Shown: positions 35,460 to 47,155, counted from the stretch's first letter. The stretch is DNA of 64,000 bases from Laburnicola sp. R22_1 (GCA_014281115.1 JACONQ010000014.1:1488001-1552000), one strand, 5' to 3'. Notes: generated by a model not told the origin, from the sequence alone. Made by a program: numbers and translations.

Positions 35460-35743
35460 CAACGCATCAAGGGTTCGTAACTCGCTGGGGATAGGCCCTT
35501 GCTATCGCAGCGGTTATGGAACGGGCCGGTGGTCAAAAAGGGCTACTTAGGGCGCAACAATCCTGGCGGGGTTCATCCCCTGCAATAGGCAGATCTGGTC
35601 TGATCTGAAGCGTACCGCCACCGGGACAACAGCTAACGCAAGTTAGCTTGGGGTAGCAGATGCTGAGGGGTGTTCAATCTGGGGGCAAGAGGTCGAGGGT
35701 TCGAAACTGACGAGAGGTACTGAGGGAATTAAAAATCTTTTTT
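35460..35743 (+). ncRNA. Pol III-transcribed structured RNA, probably SRP (7SL) RNA
   Basis: A stretch of about 285 bp that behaves like a structured RNA gene: upstream TATA element, an internal B-box-like GGGTTCGAAACTG at about 35698, and a T run at 35738-35743 as terminator with a second T run at 35749. It is not a tRNA: no cloverleaf can be drawn around the B box. Strong hairpins are visible: GCTAAC-GCAA-GTTAGC (about 35632-35650), a GNRA-capped stem followed by GGGGTAGCAG, like the 3' side of the SRP helix 8 internal loop (GGAAGCAG-type); and GGGG-TTCAT-CCCC (about 35566-35581), like helix 6. The 3' part, CTGGGGGCAAGAGG, resembles the Alu-domain closing strand. Size fits fungal SRP RNA. 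RNase P or MRP RNA is the main alternative. Confidence 0.5.
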
Positions 35744-35757
35744 AGAGGTTTTTTTTT
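35738..35757 (+). terminator. Poly-T pol III terminator
   Basis: TTTTTT at 35738-35743 with a back-up run of nine T at 35749-35757 just past the structured RNA. Confidence 0.55.
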
Positions 35758-36512
35758 GTGTGTTAGGGTGGTGAGAGAAGATAGGATAGAGAGTGAATGC
35801 GCTAGCGCTAGTGGGGTGGACTCTGTCTACGCAGCTACGTTTGTTCTACTTTTAAGTTGCATGTTTTTTTTTGCTATGTCTAAATTTATAAGTTGCTAGA
35901 AAGCAAGCGCGCTATAGAAGGACAGAGTAGAAGGTAGACGCTAGATTGCATATTGTAGTAGAGGAGAATATGCGCTGCGTTCTGCACAGACTAAAGGATA
36001 AGATTCTATTTTTACTAACAGGCCAATTTCTTTTACTACTAAAAAACAAGGCGCGCATTCGTTTTGCATATTGCGCAGCCGTCTAGCAAAGCAATTGGAT
36101 AAGATGCACGTGACCAGTTAGTGTGTTCAAACACGTGAAAGGAACCTCGGCTGTCCCAATCAGCTTAGCGCGTGCTCCTCATAGCTTCTAGCCCTTCTGA
36201 TGTAGAGATGCGGGCGAGCGCAGAGCCTCTATTGCGATAAATGCTAAAAGGTTAGTCTTGCGCTCTCTGAGCCATTGACGGCAGGCTCTTGGTATGCCGG
36301 ACAAGCGGACGAGCATTCTTGTTGATTGCGTCACTTGCCATGGGTGTTGAGCATTTCCGACGTGTGCCGAGGTCCAGCTTGGCCGCAACAGCTCCAGCAG
36401 GCGGCTTGCAGTAGTTGACAACCCGCGGCGACAAAACCAGCAACGCGCCGAACCACGACCATCTCTACATAGCCGGCCCTCCTCCTCCTCGCTCTTCTTT
36501 CTCGTCCTTTAG
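35758..36512. other. Intergenic region upstream of the carnitine acetyltransferase gene
   Basis: No gene recognised. Somewhat AT-rich up to about 36050, then GC-balanced; overlapping minus-strand ORFs at 36188-36443 have no domain. The last few hundred bp should hold the acetyltransferase promoter. Confidence 0.5.
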
Positions 36513-38665
36513 ATGTTCAGTGCAGCAGCCCGGGCGCGGCCTGCCTCTCTCCTCCGCCGACCGCTCCTCAACACTCAGCTACCAAAGGTGTGTCAATCTA
36601 CTAGAGCCAAGGGACAGCTCATAGCTAACGGCACGTTTGTTTAGATCTCCGCCATGGCTCCTGCCAATGCGAGACGGCAGCAGTCGTCGCTGCCTGCGGG
36701 TATGCCACCTTTCTTTCAGTCACAAACACATGCCACCGACACCGCGACGAGCTGAAGCTGATGCTGGACATGTGCAGGCTACAAGGAGGACCACAGCAAA
36801 GGCGCCATGCTGCGCTTCGAGGACTCGCTACCCCGTCTGCCCGTCCCGACGCTCGAGGAAACCGCCAAACGGTACCTGAAGTCCGTCCACCCGTTGCTGT
36901 CCAAGGCCGAGTATGAAGCGACGACCAAAGCAGTCAACGACTTCGTCGCGCCTGGAGGACCCGGTGAGACGCTACAGAAGCGCCTGGTTGCGCGGAGGGA
37001 GCAGCCAAATATGCGCAACTGGATCGCCGAATGGTGGAACGACGCAGCATACATGGCATACCGGGACCCGGTAGTCCCCTACGTGAGCTACTTCTACTCA
37101 CATCGCGATGACAAGAAGCGACGGAACCCGGTCAAACGCGCCGCTGCTATTTCCACGGCGGTGCTGGAGTTCAAGAAGATGGTCGACAGCGCCTCGCTGG
37201 AGCCCGAGTACATGAAGAAGCTACCCATGGCCATGAGCTCCTACAAGTGGATGTTCAACTGCTCACGTGTGCCCAAGAAGCCCGCAGACACCACTGCCAA
37301 GCACCCCGCTGAAGGCAACGCGCACATTATCGTCATCCGCAAGAACCAATTCTGGAAAGTGCCCCACGAGATCAACGGGAAGCAGCTCAACACCGCCGAG
37401 CTCGAACAGCAGTTCAAGCGCATCTACGAGAAAGCTGAGCGATCAGCCCCAGTTGGCATCCTCACATCTCAAAACCGTGATGCCTGGGCCGACGTCTACC
37501 CGCGTCTAAAAGCCGCGTCCGACATCAATGCTGCCTCCATCGAAGCCATCGAATCCGCATCCTTCGTCGTCTGCCTCGACGACGCCTCCCCCGTTACTCT
37601 CGAAGAACGCGCACACCAGTACTGGCACGGTGATGGCTCTAACCGCTGGTTCGACAAACCCCTCCAGTTCATCATCAACGAAAATGGCACCTCGGGCTTC
37701 ATGGGCGAGCACTCGATGATGGACGGCACGCCCACGCACCGCCTAAACGACCACGCCAACATGCTCATCTTCACTAACGCCCTCCCCTTCGACGACCCCA
37801 ACGTCCGCTCCAACCTGCCCGACCCCACACCCCTGCGCTTCAACATCACCCCGGACCTGCAATTAGACCTCGATGCTGCACAGGCCCACTTCAGCAGGCA
37901 GATCAACGCGCACGAGCTGCGCGTACAGGCCTACCAAGGCTACGGCAAGGGCCTGATCAAGAAATTCAAGTGCAGCCCCGACGCCTACGTGCAGATGATC
38001 ATCCAACTCGCATACCACAAATTCTACGGCAAGAACCGTCCAACCTACGAATCCGCCGCCACGCGCCGCTTCCAAGAAGGCCGCACGGAAACCTGCCGCA
38101 CCGTCTCCGACGAATCAGTCGCCTTCTGCGCCGCCATGGCCGACCCAAACGCCTCCCCCGAGCACACGCGGAAGCTCTTCCGCGACGCGCTCAACGCGCA
38201 CGTCAAGTACATCAGCGACGCGAGCGACGGCCGCGGCGTCGACCGCCACCTCTTCGGGCTGAAAAAGTGCCTCAAAGACGGCGAGGAGCTCCCCGCGCTA
38301 TACCAGGACCCTGCTTTTGGGTACAGCAGCACATGGTACATTTCCAGCAGTCAGTTGAGCTCCGAGTACTTCAATGGGTATGGCTGGAGCCAGGTTATCG
38401 ATGATGGATGGGGCATTGCCTATATGATTAATGAGAATAGTATTCAGTTTAATGTCTGCTCCAAGGGGCTGGGCTCGGTAAGTCACCCACTCGCTCCCAG
38501 ATCGATTTCGCCTCCCCTGCTACTTTACTACTTGCACGTCCCATCGATCGAGAAAGCTAACTCAATTACCTGCAGGACAAAATGAGCTTCTACCTCAACG
38601 AGGCAGCAGGCGATATCCGAGACTTGATGCTTCCCACGCTCGAGGCGCCGAAAGCCAAGCTGTAA
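36513..38665 (+). CDS. CAT2: Carnitine O-acetyltransferase, dual mitochondrial/peroxisomal
   Basis: Transfers acetyl groups between CoA and carnitine so that acetyl units made in peroxisomes or cytosol can enter mitochondria; needed for growth on acetate and fatty acids in fungi. Exons 36513-36587, 36645-36699, 36778-38477 and 38576-38665 (introns 57, 78 and 98 bp) give 639 residues. The first 25 residues (MFSAAARARPASLLRRPLL...) are Arg/Ala/Leu-rich without acids, a mitochondrial presequence. A second ATG, residue 29 at 36654, would give a form lacking it. The last residues are AKL, a type 1 peroxisomal signal, encoded by the final exon. The catalytic His355 is in GEHSMMDG; the choline/carnitine acyltransferase fold runs throughout (PTLEETAKRYLKS, YWHGDGSNRWFDK, STWYISSSQLSSEYFNGYGW). 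Length is normal. The neighbouring MDH gene is convergent. Confidence 0.93.
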
Positions 38666-39278
38666 ACCGTCGTCGTCTTTGGCGTCTGTTGCACTCACTG
38701 TATATAGCGCGATGGAAAACTTGCGATGGTTTGGACGCCCTTGTTGTTGTTGCTATTGTCGGATATACATGTACTCGCTAAGAATTTGTTCTGCATAGTC
38801 TGATAGTGTGTAAGACGGCGAATAGACAAAGAGTTTTTAGATGCATGGAACCAAGCTCGCGACCAGTTTGCCTAGTTCCACCCTGTCATGCATTGTGCTG
38901 GCCAACGTGCTAGTGTACTGACCGACAAGAGCCAGTCAGAAGCCAAACCCGGCCCCTCATCATCCTCGTGCGTTTCCCCGAGCGCTCTCATGTGGCCGGT
39001 GCCTAACACGTGCTGAATCCTTCTTCAAGTACCGAGTATGTCATATGCCGAGAATTGGAGCAACGAGGGAGTATATTTTGCCAGCTTACAGCCCAAAAAA
39101 TTACACACATGACACCGCCCAAGAGCGCATCACACTTAGCATCCGGTCCCAGCCCAATCCGTTCTAGCACCAGTTGCGGGTCCATAATACAAGCGCTGAA
39201 GCGAACAGACTTCTCTCAAAACCTGACCATCCCCTCGCACCCATTACTACTGTACAGCCACCTGTCAGGGTGGCACAT
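38666..39278. other. Shared 3' intergenic region between convergent genes
   Basis: About 600 bp between the acetyltransferase and malate dehydrogenase stop codons, presumably holding both 3' UTRs. Two overlapping ORFs near 39003-39282 are not supported. Confidence 0.6.
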
Positions 39279-40602
39279 CTAAGGGTTCTCCTTGACGAAC
39301 TTGACGCCCTTGTTGATGTTTCCGGCAAGATCCTTCAAGCAAACGTCGAGTAGCTGCTGCTCGTGGTCGGTGATCTTGCCAACGGGGTGGATCTTCTCCA
39401 CACCGTTGGGGCCGAGCTCCACGTTGGATGCGAAGTACTCAACACCGTGGTCCTTGTACAGCGGGGAGTCGACGAAGGTGGGCTCGATGACGTTCTTCTG
39501 GCCCTGGGCGGCCTTGAGGAGGGACTCAGCGAAGCGGGCACCGGCCATGGCCATGGAGAGGGTAGCGGAACCGGCACCATCCTTAGCCTGGACGACCTCG
39601 TCACCGCCGAACTGCACGCGCTTCACGTACTGCTCTAGCTGCTCGCCCTCGAGGTTGTAGCCAGACTGCGACAGCAGGGGAACGATGGTGGCTCCAGAGT
39701 GGCCACCGACGACGGTGATGTTCTCGTTGGCAGGGTCGGTGTTCTTGATCTGGGAGATGAATCGCGAAGCACGGACAACATCGAGGGTGGTGACACCGAA
39801 GAGGCGCTTGGGGTTGTAGACGCCCTTGGACTTGAAGATCTCGGCAGTGATCGGGACAGTCGAGTTGACCTGTTGTTGCTCATTAACCTCATTTCCCATT
39901 ATGCTACATATGCCCGGTACGTACAGGGTTAGAGATGATGAGGATGTTGGCCTCGGGCGAGTGGTCGGCGGCGGCCTTGGCCAAGTCACGGACGATGGAG
40001 GCGTTGGTGTTGAACAAGTCTAGACCATGGTTAGTCGTGAAACATGGCGTAGCCTGTTGTCACATACCATCACGAGTCATGCCCGGCTTGCGAGGCACAC
40101 CGGCAGGGATCACAACGATCTCGGCGCCCTTGAGGGCCTGGGCGAGGCCGGAGGGCGTAGGGTCATATCCTCGGACCTTGTGCACGTCAGCGGCTGGAAC
40201 GGCGTGCCGGTCGCGAAGCGCATCGTACCTCGCTCTTGGTGTTGATGTGGCCAATGTCGGCCGCGACACCTGTAGGATGCCGTCAGTTTGCAATTGGCGT
40301 TGGAGAGATGCGCGCGGGCCTACCGGGGGCTAGACGGATATCGTAGAGAGCGAGCTGGCTAACTCTGGGGTTGAGCTTCAACAGCAGCGAGAGCGGCTGG
40401 CCAATGCCGCCAGCGGCACCCAGGACCGTCACCTTGGACGACTACACCGTCTCTCGTTAGCAACCGCAGCCCATTGAGGGTCCAGAGCCGGAGCCGGTCG
40501 CCCAGCAAAAGCAATGGCATCGTGGTCGCAGCGTACCTGACGGGCCGACGCCGCAAAGCCGCGGCGCTGGACCTGTGCGAATATCTGCCTGGCGGAGAAC
40601 AT
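39279..40602 (-). CDS. MDH1: Malate dehydrogenase, mitochondrial
   Basis: NAD-dependent interconversion of malate and oxaloacetate in the TCA cycle, mitochondrial matrix. Six exons on the minus strand: 40537-40602, 40324-40441, 40229-40269, 40068-40176, 39925-40019 and 39279-39869; introns of 95, 54, 52, 48 and 55 bp, all GT..AG and frame-consistent, giving 339 residues. The first exon is exactly a mitochondrial presequence ([16 protein letters not shown]..). Then come the NAD-binding [15 protein letters not shown], the substrate loop [16 protein letters not shown] with its active arginines, [12 protein letters not shown], and the catalytic His in [14 protein letters not shown]. The C-terminus lacks a peroxisomal signal (ends FVKENP). 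An unspliced reading of intron 3 adds [11 protein letters not shown].., which breaks the conserved [14 protein letters not shown] block, so splicing there is well supported. Confidence 0.95.
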
Positions 40603-40864
40603 GATGTGTGTGTGATTGAGGAGTGGAAGCTGTGCGGTGGATCGGATCGATGGTTGTGAGAGCGAGGATGGGAAGGCGAGATTTGTAGCTGGAGAGTTTT
40701 CCGAGGCGTCACCTTTTGCCAAGCTGTCCATGCTCCCGCCCGACCGTCGGCGTGTCGCTTCCGGCCTCAACCGCGAACCCTTCTGGGATGCATTTCACGG
40801 TGCATTTCACAATTCTACGGTGCCGCTCGTCGCGGCTAAGCTCTGCTCTCCTAGTAATAGTTAT
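40603..40864. other. MDH upstream region
   Basis: Promoter side of malate dehydrogenase, 262 bp, up to the edge of an AT-rich block. No other gene. Confidence 0.6.
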
Positions 40865-41108
40865 GTATAGTAACGCTATAAGCTGCGCTAATTACCTTTA
40901 ATTACTTATTATAGTTGCCTAAGCACTATTCTTATAGCTAGATTTAAAGTAGTAGTAAGCGCTAAGTTACTAGCTTTTATTATACTATCTACTATATATT
41001 CTTTTATTATTACTTCTTAAAAATAAAGTTTATATTAGTATTAAGCTTATTAATACTATAATTAAAATAGGCGTAGTACTACTTTATTTAATAGTAGTAA
41101 TAGCTATA
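40865..41108. other. RIP-type AT-rich block, left flank of transposon A
   Basis: Depleted in CA/TG; continues beyond the nested transposons at 50222-50450, so element A inserted into an already AT-rich segment. Confidence 0.7.
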
Positions 41109-43776
41109 ACGTGGTTTACCAGCGAGTGACCCACACCAGTAAGCGCGCCACCTTTGCCAAGACCCCACCAAACCATTTCATTCATTATCAGACTGCGTCG
41201 CAACACTACTTGAAAATATATACTGAGTTAATGCATCTAATTCAGATTCTTCCTCTTTAACTCCCTGGCAGGTTTGCGCATTGTGTCTAGGTTGCCTACA
41301 GATGCCACAACGCCGTTGAGTTAATGGCCCTGTTGCAGCGCGACTAGTACCTAACAACTGTTTACCCTTCTTCTGTCCACCAGCGTCCTTAGAAGTGGCT
41401 AGTTAAGATCCCTCTGCTACTGTAAGTAATCCCCAATGCTGGATATACCTTCTTTTACGCGATTTTCGCCTTGTAGTCTCCTTAATTGTCTTGCGAAGGC
41501 CTGCAATTTTATCTAACACTAGTACCTAACTATGCATTGCACTTAGAGCACCTTTTTTAAGCTTCTTGAGCACCTGCATAGTTGAAGTTGGTGATAAATT
41601 AAAGTAATCTCTAATTCTCTTGCGAACTAGTGTTGATTGCGCCTCAAATTCGCGTAGGTTACTTGGTGTTTTAGACTCCCAGGTAGTAGGCTCTTTAATG
41701 GGCAGACTAGGTGTACGGATGCGAATGTTAAGGTGCTGCAACACCTCCTCTAGATTCAATGGGACTAGCCCAGCACCGCGAAAACCACCCTTAATTGTCT
41801 CTGCAGAGAAAACCTTTAAAAACGCGGTTTTAAAGGCTGGGAGGAACTCGATCTTTGTAATATGGGTTATCAGCTACCGTGCACGGACGCGCAACGCCCG
41901 CCGAACACCAAAACCCTAGACAAAACCCAAACTTTAACACTTCATAACTCCACTACTATGGCTCTAATTAATGATGCGATTGCAGCAATTGAAGCGCTTA
42001 AACTAGGAGAACAGTTCTTATACTAGATAATTGCTGACTAGTTCCATGTGAACCGAAGTACACTAAGCCGAAGACACCGAGGCTGTTAGCGCCCATAGGC
42101 AGCCAAAGAACGCGATTAACAAAACCTTAGCTAATAATAAGAGTTAGAGCTTGTACACTATATTAAAGACCTTATAAAAAGAGGGCTGCCTCCTATAAGA
42201 GAGATGATACAAAATTTTGTATCCTAGATACCCTAGTTTGGCAGTCCGTGCAACGCGTCACTCCATGCAACACCCCGCCATGCAACACCCCAACTTTGAC
42301 GCGCCATATCTCCACCAATATGGATCCAATTGAGGCTGCGATAGCAGCAATCGAATCGCGAGAGCCAGGAGAATCTTTCTTATATAGACAGGTTGCAAAG
42401 GATCACGGTGTTGTGACTTCTACACTGACGCGTCGGCACCAAGGCGTCACACAAGCAGGTGCAGCTGCCAACTCCGCGCGTCGAAATATCAGCCAACAAC
42501 AAGAAGTAGAGCTTCTACGATATATCAAACAGCTCACCGAACGTGGCCTTCCTCCTACAAGGCAGATGATACAGAGCTTTGCTTCATATATAGCCAAAAA
42601 GCAGATCTTAATATCCTGGGTTGATCGCTTTGTACGGCGGAACAAGGAATCCTTGATATCTCAATAGACGGCCGGCATCGACAACAATCGCCACAAAGCT
42701 GATTCTCCAGCCAAATATAAGCTCTACTTCGAGCTCTTGCAGCGTAAGATCGAACAATATCAGATCGAGGCTCGAGATACGTACAATATGGACGAGAAAG
42801 GCTTCCTGCTCGGCATCACCTCCCGCTCTAAGAGGATCTTCAATAGGCCTCTATACGAGGCCAAGGCTGTGAGGCAAGCAATACAAGATGGCAGCTGTGA
42901 GTGGATATCGATCATAGCTTGTATATGCGCCGACGGATCTGCCTTGGCCCTAGGTCTCATCTATCAGGCCAGCTCTATCAACATACAATCAAGCTGGGCC
43001 GAGGATATCAATCCTAAACACTATTAGGCCTTTATCACGGTATCAGAATCTGGCTAGAGCAATAATTAGATCGGCCTTGCATGGCTGCAACAGGTGTTTA
43101 ATCGGCTCACAAAGCCAAAATCTGGACGATCGTATCGGCTATTGATCCTTGATGGCCATGGATCTTATATCACAATAGACTTTATTGACTTTTGTGATCG
43201 CAATAGGATCCTGCTAGCCATATATCTGCCTTATTCTACGCATATGTTGCAGCCTCTTAATGTCTGCGTCTTCAAGCCTCTATTAACAGCATATTCGAAC
43301 GAGCTATCAGCCTTCATAAACAACAGCTAGGGACTGGCCTCAATCGCTAAGAGAGATTTCTTTAGCCTGTTCTGGCAGGCCTGGGTCAATACAATGAGGC
43401 AGCCATTGATCCTCCGGGCCTTTGAAGCTACAGGCATCTCCCCGCTCGATCCGACGATTATACTCAATAGATTTGATCAGTCTTAACTATCTGAGCAAGG
43501 ATCACGAGAAAGCTCAACCTCAGTACTCAGTGCTTCAGATTGGAGAAAGATCGATAGGCTACTAAGGGCCGCTGTGGATACAGGCGGAGATAATAAGGCC
43601 AAGAAGCTCAGTCGAACTGTACACCATATCTCTGTACAGAAACAGCTTTTGGAGCATGAAAATAATGGCCTCCGCGAGGCCCTATCGATACAGAAGAAGC
43701 GCTCAAAGCGAGGCAGGCCTTTACCTCTTGATCGGCCAGATGAGTATCATGGTGGAGCTGTTTTCTGGTCACCTTA

Positions 43777-45874
43777 CCGTGTTTCATCACCTGACGATCG
43801 GCCCCACCGGACGATCGATTTTCCGCCTCAACAGCCCAACTTCGGCACCTTTTGCAACGCTCTATACAACGAATATGGCCGAATTAAGTGCTGCTCTTGA
43901 CTATTTGAGCTCGCTGAGCATCTCTGAGAAGCCTAATTACACCAAAGTCGCTCAAAAATATGGCTGCGATCGCAATACGTTGTCGCGCCGGCATCGCAGG
44001 GTGCAGGGCACGCGCGACGCGCTGGCCGACAGCCAGCGCCTCCTCAACACCCAACAGGAAACTGAGCTTCTACAATATATTAATGGCCTTTGCGAACGAG
44101 GATTACCCCCTACAAAGGAGATGATACGAAATTTCGCATCAGAAATAGCTGGGAAGCCTGCTGGCAAAAACTGGGTTGACCGATTTATACGACGCCACAA
44201 AGTCGACCTACTTTCCCACTGGACCTCTGGTATAGACGCCTCACGTAAACGCGCCGACTCTGCCTTCAAGTACGCCCTATATTTCGAGCTCCTACGTAAA
44301 AAGATTGAGCAGTATAACGTCGACAAGCGCCACATGTACAATATGGATGAGAAGGGTTTCCTAATTGGGGTGCTGTCAAAAATGAAGCGTGTCTTCTCCC
44401 GACAGCGCTATGAGAGCGGCGGCATTAAACAAATGCTCCAGGACGGCAATCGCGAGTGGATTACAACGCTAGCATGTATTTGCGCTGATGGAAGCTCTCT
44501 TACGCCTTGCTTGATTTATCAAGCGCAGTCAAACAATATACAAGACACCTGGTTACAAGATTTTGACGATTCCTTACACAAAGCTTTCTTTGCGGTATCA
44601 CCAAGTGGATGGACGAACAACGATTTAGGCCTAGCATGGGTCAAACAGGTGTTTGACAGGGAGACTAAGGCAAAGGCGCGCCGCGATTATCGTCTACTAC
44701 TCCTTGACGGCCATGGATCGCATGTTACAATGGAGTTTATTGACTACTGCGATCAAAATAAGATCCTCCTGGCTATCTATCCACCTCATTCAACCCATAC
44801 GCTCCAGCCGCTCGACGTCGCGCTATTCAAGCCTCTCAGCACTGCCTACTCCGCTGAACTTACTGAGTACTTAGATAAGTGCCAGGGCCTCTCAAGAGTC
44901 ACAAAGCGCGACTTCTTCGCTATGTTTGAGAGGGCCTGGCAGTGCTCCTTTCAAGAAAACACGATCTGCAGCGCCTTTAAGGCCACTGGCGTAGTGCCTT
45001 TCAACCCCAAGTAATCCTTCAGCGCTTTAATAATATAGACCTAGAGCGGCCATCCTCAAGCGACAGCAGCTCTTCTGTACTTAGCGCTTCAGATTGGCGT
45101 AAAATTGAGAGACTCTTGCGCCAGGTTGTCTCTGATACTTACGCTGAGGGGTCCCGGCAGCTCTCCCGCACTATGCACTCAATTTCAGTGCGCAACACCC
45201 TCCTGAACCATGAAAATACGCGTTTACGAGAAGCGCTAGCCCAGAAGAAGCGCCCTACGCAAGGAAAGCCTCTACTGCTTGAACCACCTGCAGATTACGC
45301 TGGCGGCGCAATATTTTGGTCCCCCGCAAAGGTCAAGGAAGCTCGCCAACGCCAGGCACAAAAAGATCAGGAGGCAAAGGCTAAGGAGCAAGAGAAGGAG
45401 CAGAGGAAGGCTATCCAGGAGGAGCAGAGGCGTACAAAGGCTATACAAGAGGAGGAGCGCGCCCAGGGCCTGGCGTCAACCCAGGCGCTTCGGGCACCAA
45501 AAGCAAGGCCCCCAAAGGCATCCAAGAAGCTCCTCTCCCACTCCAAAACACCTCCAAGGTGACGCGCAAGGGCAAGGAGAAGGTTATTACGCCTCCTTTA
45601 ATTGATGAGGAGGATGTAGAGTACAACTTTTCATCTGTTGTAGATGTGGCGCCTACGCCAGCGCGTACACGCCGGGGTCGCTCTTTACGGCTCCCTGAGC
45701 GTTATCGCACCTAATAAAGTATCGCGATCGTCTCCTATGCCTCTCAAAAGCTCTCCACCAAAAAATCTGGCCTGTATACAATTTGTATTGCGTTGTACAG
45801 CTTCAAAAGTTGTACGCACGGACCCTGCCAAATCGATCGTCAGGTGGGGCCGATCGTCGGGTGATGAAACACGG
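43777..45874 (+). mobile_element. Fot1/pogo transposon E, innermost of the nest
   Basis: Inverted repeats CCGTGTTTCATCACCTGACG (left) and CCGTGTTTCATCACCCGACG (right, complement), about 40 bp with two mismatches; TA duplications at 43775-43776 and 45875-45876. Length 2,098 bp. It carries the best-preserved transposase of the window. Confidence 0.94.
43875..45714 (+). pseudogene. Transposase of element E, DDE domain intact, C-terminus frameshifted
   Basis: The ATG at 43875 (MAELSAALDYLSSL) starts an uninterrupted 379-codon frame to 45014: Psq helix-turn-helix (KYGCDRNTLSRRHR), CENP-B/Tc5-type domain (GLCERGLPPTKEMI.. to VDRFIRRHK), then DDE_1 with YNMDEKGF, LLLDGHGSH and HSTHTLQPLDV, all three Asp present. 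The stop after VVPFNPK coincides with a one-base loss: the +2 frame continues VILQRFNNIDLERPSSS, SASDWRKIERLL and a long Glu/Lys/Gln coiled coil. A second frame change near 45550 leads to RRGRSLRLPERYRT, stop at 45714. Relatives C and B have the same tail in one frame. The core enzyme might still be produced from the first ORF alone. Confidence 0.8.
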
Positions 45875-46452
45875 TATAGCGTGCAGCGGGCCCGCGATCG
45901 TCAACACCAAAAGATATAGAGGATCAGCAAAAACAGCTTCAAAAAAGTGAGCAAGCAGAGGCTCGTCGGGCCAGCCAGCAGCTCAAGGCAAGACTTCTCC
46001 AGGAGAGGCGTATTGCTCGAGCAGCTGCTAGAGATGCGCGCGCAAAGCAGAGGGCCGATGAGGCTGCAGATCGACGTCTTAAACAACAGGCCCGCAAGGC
46101 ACAAAGTCAACTTCAGAAACGTATTAGATTATCCTAAAAGGGTAATAAGAAGGCCTTAAAGCCTTCTAGCAGATCTATTAAGAAGAAATAGGCTCAGCGT
46201 GAGGCTGTAGATATTGATGAGGCCTCATCTGTTGCATCCGCCTCACAGTCACGCAGAGGCCGAATCATCAAAACACTAAGCAGATATTGATAATCTGAGT
46301 AGCTAGCAATTATCTACGGGCCTTAGAGACCTCAACTCCAGAAAATCTTGTGATATTATTTTTTGTGGCTGTCTCTATAGCCTCATGTTTGTGGCCGAGC
46401 GATTATGTTGGGGTGTTGCATGGAGTGACGCGTTGCACGGACTGCCAAGCTA

Positions 46453-47155
46453 CCCTGCCGAGACAGTCAGTGCAACGCGACAGTCAATGCAACACTTTTT
46501 ACTAGGAAAATCAAGAAAAATAGAGATTTTTAAAGACTTATTACTCTATAACTATAATATATTATTAAAAACTTCTAATATATTTAATACTTTAAATTTT
46601 ATTCTCTATATTACTAGAATTTTACTTCTTTTTAATATTATAGTTTTTAATTATTTATAAAAAACTAGTAAAATCTATAATTTTAAAATTAAAAAGTAAT
46701 AATTATTTAGTAAGGAAGTATAGTATATGGAGTATCTTTAATATAGAAGTTATTTAGATTTATAATATATTTAATAAGTTAATCTATCTATATTAAAAAT
46801 ATATAGAAAAAAAAGTAGTATATAATCTAACTACTTAGTTATATTTTAAATCTAAATAACTTCTATATTAAAGATACTCTATATACTATACTTCCTTACT
46901 AAATAATTATTACTTTTTAATTTTAAAATTATAGATTTTACTAGTTTTTATAAATAATTAAAAACTATAATATTAAAAAGAAGTAAAATTCTAGTAATAT
47001 AGAGAATAAAATTTAAAGTATTAAATATATTAGAAGTTTTTAATAATATATTATAGTTATAGAGTAATAAGTCTTTAAAAATCTCTATTTTTCTTGATTT
47101 TCCTAGTAAAAAGTGTTGCATTGACTGTCGCGTTGCACTGACTGTCTCGGCAGGG
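46453..47155. mobile_element. Fold-back MITE D, 703 bp, related to element C ends
   Basis: Almost the whole element is an inverted repeat: arms about 46453-46761 and 46847-47155 (about 309 bp each) around an 85-bp AT-rich loop. It starts CCCTGCCGAGACAGTCAGTG and ends with the complement; TA duplications at 46451-46452 (shared with element C) and 47156-47157. No coding capacity. Its first 45 bp mirror the element C terminus, with the ordered words CAGTC, GTGCAACGCG and ATGCAACAC. Confidence 0.93.

Larger units (their letters stand above)
42320..46290 (+). pseudogene. Transposase of element C, split by element E
   Basis: The ATG at 42320 opens MDPIEAAIAAIESREPGESF, a Psq-type helix-turn-helix, then a CENP-B-like segment ending at a TAG at 42665 (SLISQ, stop, TAGID). 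The core retains YNMDEKGFLLG, LLILDGHGSY and YSTHMLQPLN (third Asp now Asn). Only a few stops: 42665, about 43025, 43057, 43069, 43330 and 43484. The frame is broken by E at 43776 and resumes after 45876 with a Gln/Arg/Ala-rich coiled-coil tail, ending at 46290. Less damaged than B or A. Confidence 0.87.
42236..46450 (+). mobile_element. Fot1/pogo transposon C, inserted in B
   Basis: Inverted repeats begin GTTTGGCAGTCCGTGCAACG (left) and GCTTGGCAGTCCGTGCAACG (right, complement), matching for about 40 bp apart from position 2; TA duplications at 42234-42235 and 46451-46452. Without E the length is about 2.1 kb. Confidence 0.92.

Noticed and set aside
35690..35715. tRNA gene, because of the GGGTTCGAAACTG B box
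   Set aside because: No cloverleaf with acceptor and anticodon arms can be drawn around it; the longer structured RNA with TATA box and terminator explains it better.
45000..45120. Programmed frameshift in the transposase of element E
   Set aside because: No slippery heptamer or pseudoknot was obvious and a second frame break occurs near 45550, so ordinary decay is simpler.
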